From NCBI GenBank assembly GCA_012267605.1, contig JAAXGF010000266.1, positions 1 through 17,259 of the forward strand: a stretch of DNA of 17,259 nucleotides, written 5' to 3'. This document shows positions 7,844 to 14,596 of this stretch, piece after piece. The position numbers were made by a program, and so were the translations under genes. This stretch comes from Alphaproteobacteria bacterium. Its GTDB lineage: Bacteria > Pseudomonadota > Alphaproteobacteria > JAAXGF01. The number at the start of each line of letters is the position of its first letter. Position 1 is the stretch's first letter. The notes beneath the pieces were generated by a model that searched no databases, was not told the origin of the DNA, and worked only from the letters and a program-made list of their open reading frames with translations.

Positions 7844-8451
7844 TCGCCCCGTTCCACCGCCGTTCGCCCCCTTAAGTAGTCAAGAATTTGCCAAGCTGCG
7901 AAAACCGGCGCGCCAATACAGGCAACGACCAGAAACGGCTCGAGCCAACCAAACCAAGTGATCGGCACCACCAGATAGAGCACGTCCTCGATCTCGAAAC
8001 CCGCGAACGACGGCTGATCAAGATAACCCGACGGGCGACGTCGCTCCATGTACATCCGCATGCCGAAAATCCCGGTCACGCAAATGCCGGCGGCCGCACC
8101 CATTAGGATTGCCCAACCTGCCAGATCACCGTGGCGCAATCCCACACCGATTCCGATAAACAAGCCGACATACGAAATCGCCCCCGCGACGTGGTCGAAG
8201 TAGTGACCGAAGCGGCTAGACGTACCGGTCCGCCTGGCGAGCTGGCCATCAGCATGGTCTAGAACGGTTGAAAGAGCGAATATCGCCGCGCCGACATGCG
8301 GCGCGAATCCAACGCCCCATCCGTAAAGGGCGGCGCCCAACAGCCCCAGCATGAGGCTGGCGGCTGTGACCTGGTTTGGCGTGACGCCAAGCCGGACGAA
8401 TGGCTCGACAAAGCCACTTGCGATGCGCTGATCCCACGGCATGGCGTTCAA
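7840..8451 (-). CDS. CDP-alcohol phosphatidyltransferase family membrane protein
   Basis: Enzymes of this family transfer a phospho-alcohol between a CDP-linked donor and an acceptor at the membrane. The 203-residue protein has several hydrophobic helices. Its signature lies at residues 65-90: D65-x2-D68-G69-x2-A72-R73-x8-G82-x3-D86. The fourth conserved aspartate, normally at D86+4, is glycine (G90, codon GGG). That residue is usually proposed as the catalytic base, so either activity is altered or this is a divergent subfamily. The start is TTG 8451-8449, overlapping the upstream gene's stop in TTGA, with an excellent GGAGG 7 nt before it; the later ATG at 8442 would be 16 nt from that site. 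Its partner upstream is a nucleotidyltransferase. The substrate is unknown; polar lipid or hopanoid headgroup synthesis is inference. Confidence 0.85.
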   Translation of the reverse strand: MNAMPWDQRIASGFVEPFVRLGVTPNQVTAASLMLGLLGAALYGWGVGFAPHVGAAIFALSTVLDHADGQLARRTGTSSRFGHYFDHVAGAISYVGLFIGIGVGLRHGDLAGWAILMGAAAGICVTGIFGMRMYMERRRPSGYLDQPSFAGFEIEDVLYLVVPITWFGWLEPFLVVACIGAPVFAAWQILDYLRGRTAVERGE

Positions 8452-9197
8452 TTCGATGCCTCCGCGAGCTTTGGCAAAATCTCATTCTGTGCGCGGGCCA
8501 TATCCTCAGGAAAATCGATTTCGATCCATGGCAGTCCACTAATGTCCTCGAAGACAAAGGTATCTGGAGAAGCATCCAACACGTGGTCGCGAATGGCCAC
8601 CTCATAAGATTTCTCGGTTTCTCCCCGTTCGACGTAGCTGTCGACCGTGCGTGCTATTTCACAGCAGGTACCCGCCGAGAATCGAAAAAATCCAACGGAT
8701 TCTCCGAAAAAATCAAAGTCACGTTCCACATTCTTTCCGAAATCGACGATCTGCCCGCCGCGAATGCAGAGTTTCACCGGCTCCTCACCGGCCTCGATCA
8801 CACGGTCAAGGAGAAAAACGTCGCGGTGCGCCGAACCCATGAGCCGCCCCAAAATTCGATCATCGCATAAAACATCCCCATCCATGAGCAAAATGTCGTT
8901 ACCGCTGTCAAATACTTCCCTCACGGACCACAAGGACACGATGCTGCCGCACCGGTAGCGCGGGTTCACACGTGTACGTACCGATTTCCCCGGAGCCAAC
9001 CGGACAATAGCGTCCTCGATATCACCGGCACGATGACCGACGGCTATCGTAATGTCATGAATGTTAATACGGCGCAACGCTTCCAAATGTCTTTGCAAAA
9101 GGGTTCTGCCCCCGAATTCCAGCAGTATCTTGGGCCGTTGCCCCCATCGCTTGCCGAGTCGGTGGCCGACGCCGGCCGCTAGTATGATCGCCTTCAT
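8448..9197 (-). CDS. Nucleotidyltransferase, sugar/phosphocholine cytidylyltransferase-like
   Basis: This 249-residue protein has the nucleotide-binding N-terminus of the NTP transferase fold, KAIILAAGVGHRLGKRWGQR followed by PK at 22-23. The metal-binding aspartates are in MDGDVL (D106, D108). NPRYRCGSIVSLWSVREVF (78-96) and the late WIEIDFPEDMARAQ resemble small-alcohol-phosphate cytidylyltransferases such as LicC-type enzymes rather than long glucose-1-phosphate enzymes. The expected reaction is NTP plus a phosphorylated alcohol or sugar giving an NDP-linked donor. The next gene in the operon, overlapping by 4 bp, is a CDP-alcohol transferase, which makes CTP the likely nucleotide (inference). 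ATG 9197-9195 has only a weak upstream GAG. hpnN ends 98 bp upstream. Confidence 0.82.
   Translation of the reverse strand: MKAIILAAGVGHRLGKRWGQRPKILLEFGGRTLLQRHLEALRRINIHDITIAVGHRAGDIEDAIVRLAPGKSVRTRVNPRYRCGSIVSLWSVREVFDSGNDILLMDGDVLCDDRILGRLMGSAHRDVFLLDRVIEAGEEPVKLCIRGGQIVDFGKNVERDFDFFGESVGFFRFSAGTCCEIARTVDSYVERGETEKSYEVAIRDHVLDASPDTFVFEDISGLPWIEIDFPEDMARAQNEILPKLAEASN
8459..8463 (-). promoter_or_regulatory. Ribosome binding site GGAGG deciding the TTG start of the CDP-alcohol transferase
   Basis: On the minus strand GGAGG lies 7 nt before TTG 8451-8449 and inside the 3' end of the upstream nucleotidyltransferase gene. The spacing favours the TTG over the ATG nine bases further in. Confidence 0.7.
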
Positions 9198-9295
9198 AAC
9201 AATGTCTCAAATGCCCGTGTTATCCGCCAACCGCCAAAAATATCGTGAGCGTGGGCGAAGCTGATTCTAATTGATTTGCGCGCAAGTCTACCCAC

Positions 9296-11902
9296 CTACT
9301 TCCCAGCGTGGCGAAGCAACAGCGCCGGCAACGCGATGAGCGTTGATACCAATGTCATTCCCAGGCCAATCAGCAACAGGGCTCCCATGCTGGCGGTCCC
9401 CGGATGAGTGGAAATTGCCAAGCTACCGAACGACGCGATCGTCGTCAAAGCACTGAAAAACACAGCGCGTGGCGTGCTCGTGCGCATGACGTTTTCTCCA
9501 GCGACGCCGCGGCGACGCAAGACCAAGTGCACACCGTTCGCCACCCCGAGTCCGAGCAACAAGGGAAGAACGATGACGTTGGCAAAATTGAAAGGCAAAT
9601 CAATGATGACGGAAATAGCAATCGTGGTCACGGTTGCCAGGGCCAGCGGCAAGAGGACCAGCAAAGAATCCCCGGCGCTTCGCAGCACAATGATTAGCAG
9701 CAATGTAATCGACAACAGGGCGATGATCGCCGCCAACACAACTGCGCCGACCACTGATTTACCCGCCTCGACAATGACCACTGGGTTGTCGGTCGCCCTT
9801 GGTGCCTCCGAACGCACAGCGTCCACAAGAAGCACCAAGGCCGCATTATCGCGCACGATTTCTTTGGGAAAGATTTGAATTCGCGCCCGCCCATCTTCGG
9901 CCAACATGCGTGCACGCAGTCCGTCGGGAATATCTTCCATCGTCACGGGCTCGACCTTGAACGCCTCGCGCAGTCGGGCAAGATTTTGCGGTAGGGTTCC
10001 CAGCAGCCCGGATTCAAGCCCTAACAGTGCGGCGTTCAGCTCGCCATCTTGACGACGAAAACGTTCCATTGAATCGGATAATCTACGACCGGAAATAGTC
10101 AGTGGGCTATCAACTGGCAGTCCGGCAAGCCATCCCTGGAGCTGGTCGTGAAAGCCGTAATAGGCAGCGACACGCTCGCCAGAATCGGGTTCGGCTTGAC
10201 TTGACGTCGTCCGTAGGATGGGAAGCAGAAAAAGGGCGGTATCCCGAATCAGCTCAAGTTTTTCAGATTGTTCTTTAGGAACATAGTCGGCCAGGGTGAT
10301 CGCATGATCGACGACATCGAGTTTGCTAAGCCGCGTCGCCATCGAATCCGCCTGCTCGAGGCCTTCCGTCAGGACGCCAATGGTATAGGGAGAAGTGTCG
10401 CCGTCGGCCATTAGATCCAATACAGTCGCCACCGATTCAGATTCAGGATCCTTGAGGTTCAATGGGTTGAAGTCGAACCGAGCCTGGCTGGCGGTGATCA
10501 GTGCTATAACCGCGATGACTGCGGCTGAAGTTGGGATAAGTTTCGGAAAACGCCGAACAACCCGGTCAATCAAGGAAAATAGATCATGCTTGCGACGCCC
10601 AACGGCGACGCGCGGTGGCAAAAATCTCAAAATCGCTGGCAATAAAGTAAAGTTGGCCGCCAACGCAATGAACATGCCTGCCCCGGAGATTAAGCCCAGT
10701 TCAGCCAACCCCGCGAAATCAGTGGGCAGAAAAGAACAAAACCCAATCGCCGCCGCGACCGCGCACAAGCAGAGTGATGCTCCGACGCCCCGCGCTGTAT
10801 CCCTGAGCGCCTGCTCGAGTTCCCTCCCCTGGTCGCGAGATTCTTGAAATCGCAGACCAAAATGTATGCCGAAATCGATTCCCAAACCTACGAAAAGAAC
10901 GGCGAAAGCAACTGAGATAAGGTTGAGGTGGCCGACCGCGATTGTCGCGAATCCGGCAGTCCAAACGAGGCCCACAATTAGCGTCAACAGTGTCGCCACG
11001 ACCAGACGAATCGACCGCAGGCCAATAGTCAGGAGAACACTCACCAAGACCAGCGAAATCAAGCCGGCACGCTGGGCACCATACATCGCACTTTGCAGCT
11101 CCTCGTCCTCGAGGGCAAGCGCACCGGTCAGACGAAGCTGCACGCCTCGGCGGAGATCGGGCGGCAATGCCTGAAATTCTGTACGAATTCGCGCCATGGC
11201 TTCACGCGCCGGACGTAAACTCGAGAAATCAGCATCTGGTCGAACGAGGATGAAACGATGCCGCGAATTTTTGCCTTCCGAGGGACCGGTTATCAGTTCG
11301 CGCCAAGACAGCTCGTGATCCCGGCCCGCAAGCTGAGCGTCAATAGTTTCCGCTATCCCATCGATTATCTTTTTTAGTCCGGTGTTGGATGGGTCTTCGG
11401 CCAAATCCAAAGCCATTCCGAGCACTCCGAAAAAGCCGGCCAGACTCAAGTCATCGGCCAGCGACGCTAACAGCGGCGAGACCGCCGCTAACCGATCGCT
11501 CAATGTTGAAAGCGCATCGATGTCGAGATACAGGAGCCCGTTGCGGCGAAAAAATTCTCCGCCCCCAGGCTGATACACATAGGGAAACAAGACGCTATCT
11601 GCAGCAAGAGATGCGGCCAGCGTATCGGCCACCACGTCCCTCCGGTCGGGCGATGCGCCGCTGAGCACGACCAAAATATTGTCATTGAGAACTGGAAACG
11701 CCGACTTGTAAGCGTTGTAATCCTGCCGAAACTGAACCTCGGGCGAGATCATATCGGTTGTGGATGTATTGACGCCGAGGTTTTGCACTGTGTACGCGCC
11801 AAGAAATGCGGTGAGGATAATGGTGCCCAAAATTATGTGCCCGGCACCCCGATTCGCAGCGCCAACCCAAATTTCGAAGGGAGATTGTGAGTCGGTCGTC
11901 AT
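9296..11902 (-). CDS. hpnN: HpnN-like RND/MMPL transporter for hopanoids
   Basis: HpnN-type proteins carry hopanoids from the inner toward the outer membrane; this role was shown in Rhodopseudomonas palustris. The 868-residue protein has the duplicated MMPL/RND plan. TM1 lies at about 22-39, then a periplasmic loop to about 275, a helix bundle at about 278-430 containing GLGIDFGIHF, a second-half first helix near 455-473, a second periplasmic loop, and a final bundle at about 716-864 with the matching GLGVANGVHLVL. I choose ATG 11902 over TTG two codons earlier because AGAAG sits 6 nt before the ATG. It is divergent from hpnM, its usual partner, across a 259-bp gap. It is the first gene of the long leftward run. 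Confidence 0.92.
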   Translation of the reverse strand: MTTDSQSPFEIWVGAANRGAGHIILGTIILTAFLGAYTVQNLGVNTSTTDMISPEVQFRQDYNAYKSAFPVLNDNILVVLSGASPDRRDVVADTLAASLAADSVLFPYVYQPGGGEFFRRNGLLYLDIDALSTLSDRLAAVSPLLASLADDLSLAGFFGVLGMALDLAEDPSNTGLKKIIDGIAETIDAQLAGRDHELSWRELITGPSEGKNSRHRFILVRPDADFSSLRPAREAMARIRTEFQALPPDLRRGVQLRLTGALALEDEELQSAMYGAQRAGLISLVLVSVLLTIGLRSIRLVVATLLTLIVGLVWTAGFATIAVGHLNLISVAFAVLFVGLGIDFGIHFGLRFQESRDQGRELEQALRDTARGVGASLCLCAVAAAIGFCSFLPTDFAGLAELGLISGAGMFIALAANFTLLPAILRFLPPRVAVGRRKHDLFSLIDRVVRRFPKLIPTSAAVIAVIALITASQARFDFNPLNLKDPESESVATVLDLMADGDTSPYTIGVLTEGLEQADSMATRLSKLDVVDHAITLADYVPKEQSEKLELIRDTALFLLPILRTTSSQAEPDSGERVAAYYGFHDQLQGWLAGLPVDSPLTISGRRLSDSMERFRRQDGELNAALLGLESGLLGTLPQNLARLREAFKVEPVTMEDIPDGLRARMLAEDGRARIQIFPKEIVRDNAALVLLVDAVRSEAPRATDNPVVIVEAGKSVVGAVVLAAIIALLSITLLLIIVLRSAGDSLLVLLPLALATVTTIAISVIIDLPFNFANVIVLPLLLGLGVANGVHLVLRRRGVAGENVMRTSTPRAVFFSALTTIASFGSLAISTHPGTASMGALLLIGLGMTLVSTLIALPALLLRHAGK

Positions 11903-12161
11903 GGCCAACTTCTACTGCGACCACATGTCATTTCCACGTCAATTTTTCCAGAAATAGTACACTTCCGTAAAATGCCGACCGAAACGCAGCGCCAATCTGA
12001 GCTCAACAGCCCTGGCTGAATTGGCGAATGAGTTCCACGAAACGTGACCGACGCAAGTCTTGACGAAACACTCAATCTAGTCGACAAGTCCGGCGACCTC
12101 CTAAAACCGGCGGACTCGAACTGTCAAAGTTTCGCCCATATTGATGTTGAGAATTGAAACC
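11903..12161. other. Divergent hpnN-hpnM control region
   Basis: Both transcripts should start here. I found no convincing -35/-10 pair on either strand. TAAAAT (11968-11973) and TTGACG (12060-12065) occur on the plus strand without matching partners. An inverted repeat AGTCCG (12088-12093)/CGGACT (12111-12116) encloses CCTAAAACCGG, a sequence also present upstream of hpnH. Confidence 0.45.
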
Positions 12162-12785
12162 ATGTTGCGACACATCTTTGCCGCCATCTTGGTAATACTC
12201 CTATGCATGACCTCCCCCCGAGCGGAGGAAGTCGAGGGTGCAAGCGCGCGGGAACGAGTTGAATACCTGCACGCTGCAATTCTCAAGGTCATGATTGACG
12301 CCAAGAACCTTGGTTACACTGGCAGATATGACGAATTGGAGCCAACGGTAAGACAAAGTTATGATCTGCCTCTAATCACCAAGTTGTCCATCGGGCGATA
12401 TTGGAAGGACTTGGAAACTCAGGACAAGGTCAAGCTTGTTGACGCCGTAACCCGGCTAACGATCGCCACTTACGCCGCCCGATTCAAGGGTTATTCAGGG
12501 CAAAATTTTGAAGTTTTTGACGAGGAAACTACTGAAGCCGACGTAGTAGTGATAAAGAGTCGGCTCAATCGCACTGACAACGAGCCTGTGCAATTTGATT
12601 ACGTGCTACGGAACTCCGATGACGGCTGGCATATCGTCGACGTATTCCTCGACGGCAAATACAGTGAGCTGGCAACTCGTCGTTCGGAATACACCGGGGT
12701 TATAGGACGTAGCGGGGTTGATGATCTCCTTGATACGATCGAAGAAAAGATCTCTTTTTTGCGAGACGATTCTGTACGCCAGTAA
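12162..12785 (+). CDS. hpnM: HpnM/MlaC (Ttg2D)-type periplasmic lipid-binding protein
   Basis: This 207-residue protein belongs to the MlaC/Ttg2D (toluene tolerance) family of periplasmic lipid carriers; hopanoid clusters encode a member named HpnM. With ATG 12162 the N-terminus is a clear signal peptide: R3/H4, a hydrophobic core IFAAILVILLCM, and likely cleavage after SPRA (residue 21). Upstream TTG 12141 and ATG 12144 stay in frame but add residues before the signal and lack a ribosome site. The body shows MlaC-like stretches, including YDLPLITKLSIGRYWKDL and the late DGWHIVDVFLDGKYSELATR. It is divergent from hpnN and 75 bp upstream of a dioxygenase gene. The proposed job is shuttling hopanoids through the periplasm with HpnN. 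Confidence 0.88.
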   Translation: MLRHIFAAILVILLCMTSPRAEEVEGASARERVEYLHAAILKVMIDAKNLGYTGRYDELEPTVRQSYDLPLITKLSIGRYWKDLETQDKVKLVDAVTRLTIATYAARFKGYSGQNFEVFDEETTEADVVVIKSRLNRTDNEPVQFDYVLRNSDDGWHIVDVFLDGKYSELATRRSEYTGVIGRSGVDDLLDTIEEKISFLRDDSVRQ

Positions 12786-12860
12786 TTCACCGAACACACT
12801 GAGTAGCCAAGCCGTCAGTTCCAAAAAGATTATTTGTTTCAAGGACGAAGCACCCAAAAT

Positions 12861-13622
12861 ATGACCGACGTGCGCAGACTTACCGCTGGCCAGGTCGCCG
12901 ATTTCGAGCGCGACGGCTACGTTTTTGTGCCCGGAATGTTCGACTCCAAACAAATTTCGCACATAACCACGTGGGTCGAAGAAGTGGCCGGGGGACCGGA
13001 TGAACCAGGTGGAGCCTTGTTCTATTATGAAGACAGCCTCATTGATCCCAGCTCGCGGGTGCTGTCGCGAATCGAAAACTTCGTTCCCTACCACCAGGGC
13101 TTAAGGGAACTGGTCGACAGATTGGGGGCAAGCGTGGCCGATCTGCTCGGAGAACCCGCTTTGTTATTCAAGGACAAGATTAACTTCAAGATGCCCGGCG
13201 GCCATGGATTTACGCCCCACCAGGACGTTCAAGCGGGATGGGACCGCTACGCGAATTTGCATATCACGGCGCTCCTTTCCGTCGATGATTCAACGGTCGA
13301 GAACGGTTGTCTAGAGTTGGTCGCAGGATTCCACGATAAAGGTCGGATCGGCAACAGTTGGTCACCGCTAAACGACGAACAAATGGCCGACATGTCGTTC
13401 GTAAAATGCCCGACCCGGTCGGGCGAAGTGGTTTTTTTTGATTCTTTCGCCCCACACCAGTCAGGTCCCAATCACACAGACAAGCCGCGTCGCGTTCTCT
13501 ACGTCACGTACAACGCCATTTCCCAGGGTGATCATCGCGCACAGTATTACGCGGACAAACGCCTAAGCTATCCCCCTGACTGCGAGCGGGAGCCGGGAAA
13601 AAAGTACGTATTCCGAGTCTGA
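12861..13622 (+). CDS. PhyH-family Fe(II)/2-oxoglutarate dioxygenase
   Basis: The protein (253 residues) is a phytanoyl-CoA dioxygenase-type hydroxylase. The iron facial triad is visible as H120-x-D122 in TPHQD and H199 in FAPHQSG. An arginine in PRRVLYVTYN (R210/R211) suits 2-oxoglutarate binding. ATG 12861 is preferred over the in-frame TTG at 12834, because the added residues are non-homologous in character; AGGA and GAAG lie 10-15 nt upstream, so the ribosome site is mediocre. It follows hpnM by 75 bp on the same strand and is probably cotranscribed, and a strong terminator hairpin follows. The substrate is unknown. The family includes lipid hydroxylases and phosphonate oxygenases. Action on a hopanoid or on the product of the nearby CDP-alcohol pathway is a hypothesis from context. 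Confidence 0.86.
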   Translation: MTDVRRLTAGQVADFERDGYVFVPGMFDSKQISHITTWVEEVAGGPDEPGGALFYYEDSLIDPSSRVLSRIENFVPYHQGLRELVDRLGASVADLLGEPALLFKDKINFKMPGGHGFTPHQDVQAGWDRYANLHITALLSVDDSTVENGCLELVAGFHDKGRIGNSWSPLNDEQMADMSFVKCPTRSGEVVFFDSFAPHQSGPNHTDKPRRVLYVTYNAISQGDHRAQYYADKRLSYPPDCEREPGKKYVFRV

Positions 13623-13692
13623 GGGGGCGGTATTGTTGGATGCCGCTTGTCGAGAAGCCAGTGTAGAATACCGGCCGTCTCACCGACACTCA

Positions 13693-13716
13693 CCCCGCTT
13701 CAGCGGGGATTTCTTT
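13693..13716 (+). terminator. Rho-independent terminator after the hpnM-dioxygenase unit
   Basis: The stem CCCCGC (13693-13698)/GCGGGG (13703-13708) with loop TTCA is followed by ATTTCTTT. It stands 70 bp after the dioxygenase stop and is correctly oriented for it. Confidence 0.75.
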
Positions 13717-13773
13717 ACCTGTAGGCGAGCCTCTGATGCTGGCCGCACTCTCTGTCGGCAGTCGCAACTTCGT

Positions 13774-13850
13774 CCACGGGCGCCAAAATTGTCACAGCAT
13801 AAGCGATGACACCAACACCACTGAATCCCGCAATCGCTGGGCTTTCTTTG
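13774..13850 (+). repeat. Repeat element copy 1
   Basis: It begins with a 25-bp box at 13774-13798 that matches copy 2 at 21 of 25 positions. All four differences are transitions, and 14 bases in a row (13782-13795) are identical. AGCGA follows in both copies. About 30 bp later comes a degenerate hairpin CCCGC/GCTGGG (13827-13841) and CTTTCTTT, matching the hairpin of copy 2 in position. Confidence 0.65.
13827..13849 (+). terminator. Degenerate hairpin with T-rich tail inside repeat copy 1
   Basis: CCCGC (13827-13831) pairs with GC-T-GGG (13836-13841) with one bulged T, then CTTTCTTT. It is weaker than its counterpart in copy 2. Confidence 0.4.
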
Positions 13851-13919
13851 GTAAAGCGAAGCTCTGGGAGCGCCTCCTCATTAAGTGGTCGTTAGGGATT
13901 GAAAGTAGATACTCCTTTT

Positions 13920-13961
13920 TGGCAGTGACGTTTGGGTTTCGCGTTGGTCGCGTCACTGCCA
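13920..13961. repeat. Perfect 11-bp inverted repeat with 20-nt loop
   Basis: TGGCAGTGACG (13920-13930) is exactly complementary to CGTCACTGCCA (13951-13961). A T-run lies just before the left arm and only a weak T-stretch follows the right arm, so it is not a standard terminator on the plus strand. It lies between the two repeat copies. Confidence 0.6.
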
Positions 13962-13985
13962 TCCGTTTCTAATCCCCTTCAACTT

Positions 13986-14014
13986 AACCCCGCCTTCGCG
14001 CGGGGTTCTTCTTT
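13986..14014 (+). terminator. Strong hairpin terminator-like element
   Basis: AACCCCGC (13986-13993) pairs fully with GCGGGGTT (14000-14007) around loop CTTCGC and is followed by CTTCTTT. No gene ends just upstream, so it would terminate a non-coding transcript or back up the first terminator. Confidence 0.65.
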
Positions 14015-14104
14015 AGCTTGTTGTCATATTCGATTAGGCGTAAAGTTAGCTTGCGCAGTACGTGACGGCAAAGGCATTCCGCTTAATCAGCGGACCTACC
14101 TACC

Positions 14105-14185
14105 CCATGGATGCCAAAATTGTCACGGCTGTAGCGAAAACCTCGGACTACTTAACCCCGCCGGCAACCCTGCGGGGCTTTTCTT
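14105..14185 (+). repeat. Repeat element copy 2
   Basis: This is the second copy of the element at 13774-13850, offset by 331 bp. The box at 14105-14129 is followed by AGCGA, then ACTTAACCCCGCC, a hairpin and a T-rich tail. The ACTTAACCCCGCC stretch is also shared with the separate hairpin at 13986-14014. Confidence 0.65.
14156..14184 (+). terminator. Hairpin with T-rich tail ending repeat copy 2
   Basis: CCCCGC (14156-14161) and GCGGGG (14172-14177) pair across a 10-nt loop, followed by CTTTTCTT. It insulates the arsR promoter just downstream from upstream transcription. Confidence 0.6.
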
Positions 14186-14207
14186 GTTCGCCGTCGAAAT
14201 CATAATC

Positions 14208-14234
14208 TTGACACCAAACATGTAATCATATAGT
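14208..14234 (+). promoter_or_regulatory. Promoter of the arsR-AHSA1 pair
   Basis: TTGACA (14208-14213) is a perfect -35 box. TATAGT (14229-14234, 15-bp spacing) or TAGTTA (14231-14236, 17-bp spacing) can serve as -10. Either would put the transcript start within a few bases of the ATG at 14243. Confidence 0.55.
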
Positions 14235-14242
14235 TACATGTT
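14217..14242. promoter_or_regulatory. Palindromic operator for the ArsR-type regulator
   Basis: AACATGTAA (14217-14225) and TTACATGTT (14234-14242) form a perfect 9-bp inverted repeat with an 8-bp spacer. It covers the -10 region and ends directly at the start codon. ArsR-family proteins bind such dyads and repress their own promoters, so autoregulation is likely. Confidence 0.65.
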
Positions 14243-14596
14243 ATGAGTGACGACGCTGACTTGGTATTCCACGCTTTGTCCAGTGCAGACCGCAGGCGAA
14301 TTCTCGATATCGTTCGGGGTAGGCCGGGAATTCAAATTGGTGAGCTGGCCTCAAATTTCGACTGCACGCGGATCGCCATACATAAACACGTCCGAGTGCT
14401 GGAAGCGGCGGATTTGGTGATCTCGGAGAGACAAGGACGGGTCCGGAAACTCTATTTCAATCTGGTTCCGATTCAGACGATCTATGAACGCTGGACGGAT
14501 GATTACAGTGGCGATTGGGCAGCGGGACTCACTCGGTTCGCAAGAGGGATTGAGGAGCAGACTAGGCATGTCAGAAAAAGAAAAAGCGGTCTTTAG
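14243..14596 (+). CDS. ArsR-family winged-helix transcriptional regulator
   Basis: This short regulator (117 residues) has a winged helix-turn-helix over about residues 8-75. It opens LVFHALSSADRRRILDIV, typical of the ArsR branch paired with AHSA1 proteins. The recognition helix region is TRIAIHKHVRVLEAADLV (42-59) and the wing is ERQGRVRKLYFNL. No metal-binding cysteine pair is evident; only C41 is present. It is therefore probably not a metal sensor. The ATG at 14243 follows the palindrome with no ribosome site, implying a leaderless or nearly leaderless mRNA. Its 3' end overlaps the AHSA1 gene by 29 bp. The likely role is repression of its own two-gene operon. Confidence 0.88.
   Translation: MSDDADLVFHALSSADRRRILDIVRGRPGIQIGELASNFDCTRIAIHKHVRVLEAADLVISERQGRVRKLYFNLVPIQTIYERWTDDYSGDWAAGLTRFARGIEEQTRHVRKRKSGL

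Larger units (their letters stand above)
13623..14242. other. Non-coding region with repeated hairpin elements
   Basis: These 620 bp separate the hopanoid genes from the arsR pair. They contain four GC-rich hairpins followed by T-rich runs, two copies of a 75-80-bp element, and a separate 11-bp inverted repeat. Open frames at 13736-13972 and 13932-14225 run through the hairpins and lack ribosome sites, so I do not call them genes. It may hold structured RNA, stacked terminators or the remnant of a duplicated mobile piece. Confidence 0.6.

Noticed and set aside
12100..12121. Possible tRNA T-arm fragment (resemblance to a GGTTCGA-type loop on the minus strand)
   Set aside because: No matching stem, acceptor arm or anticodon arm can be built around it.
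13693..14184. CRISPR array suggested by repeated hairpins
   Set aside because: Units are irregular in spacing (hundreds of bp), repeats are imperfect and there are no cas genes.
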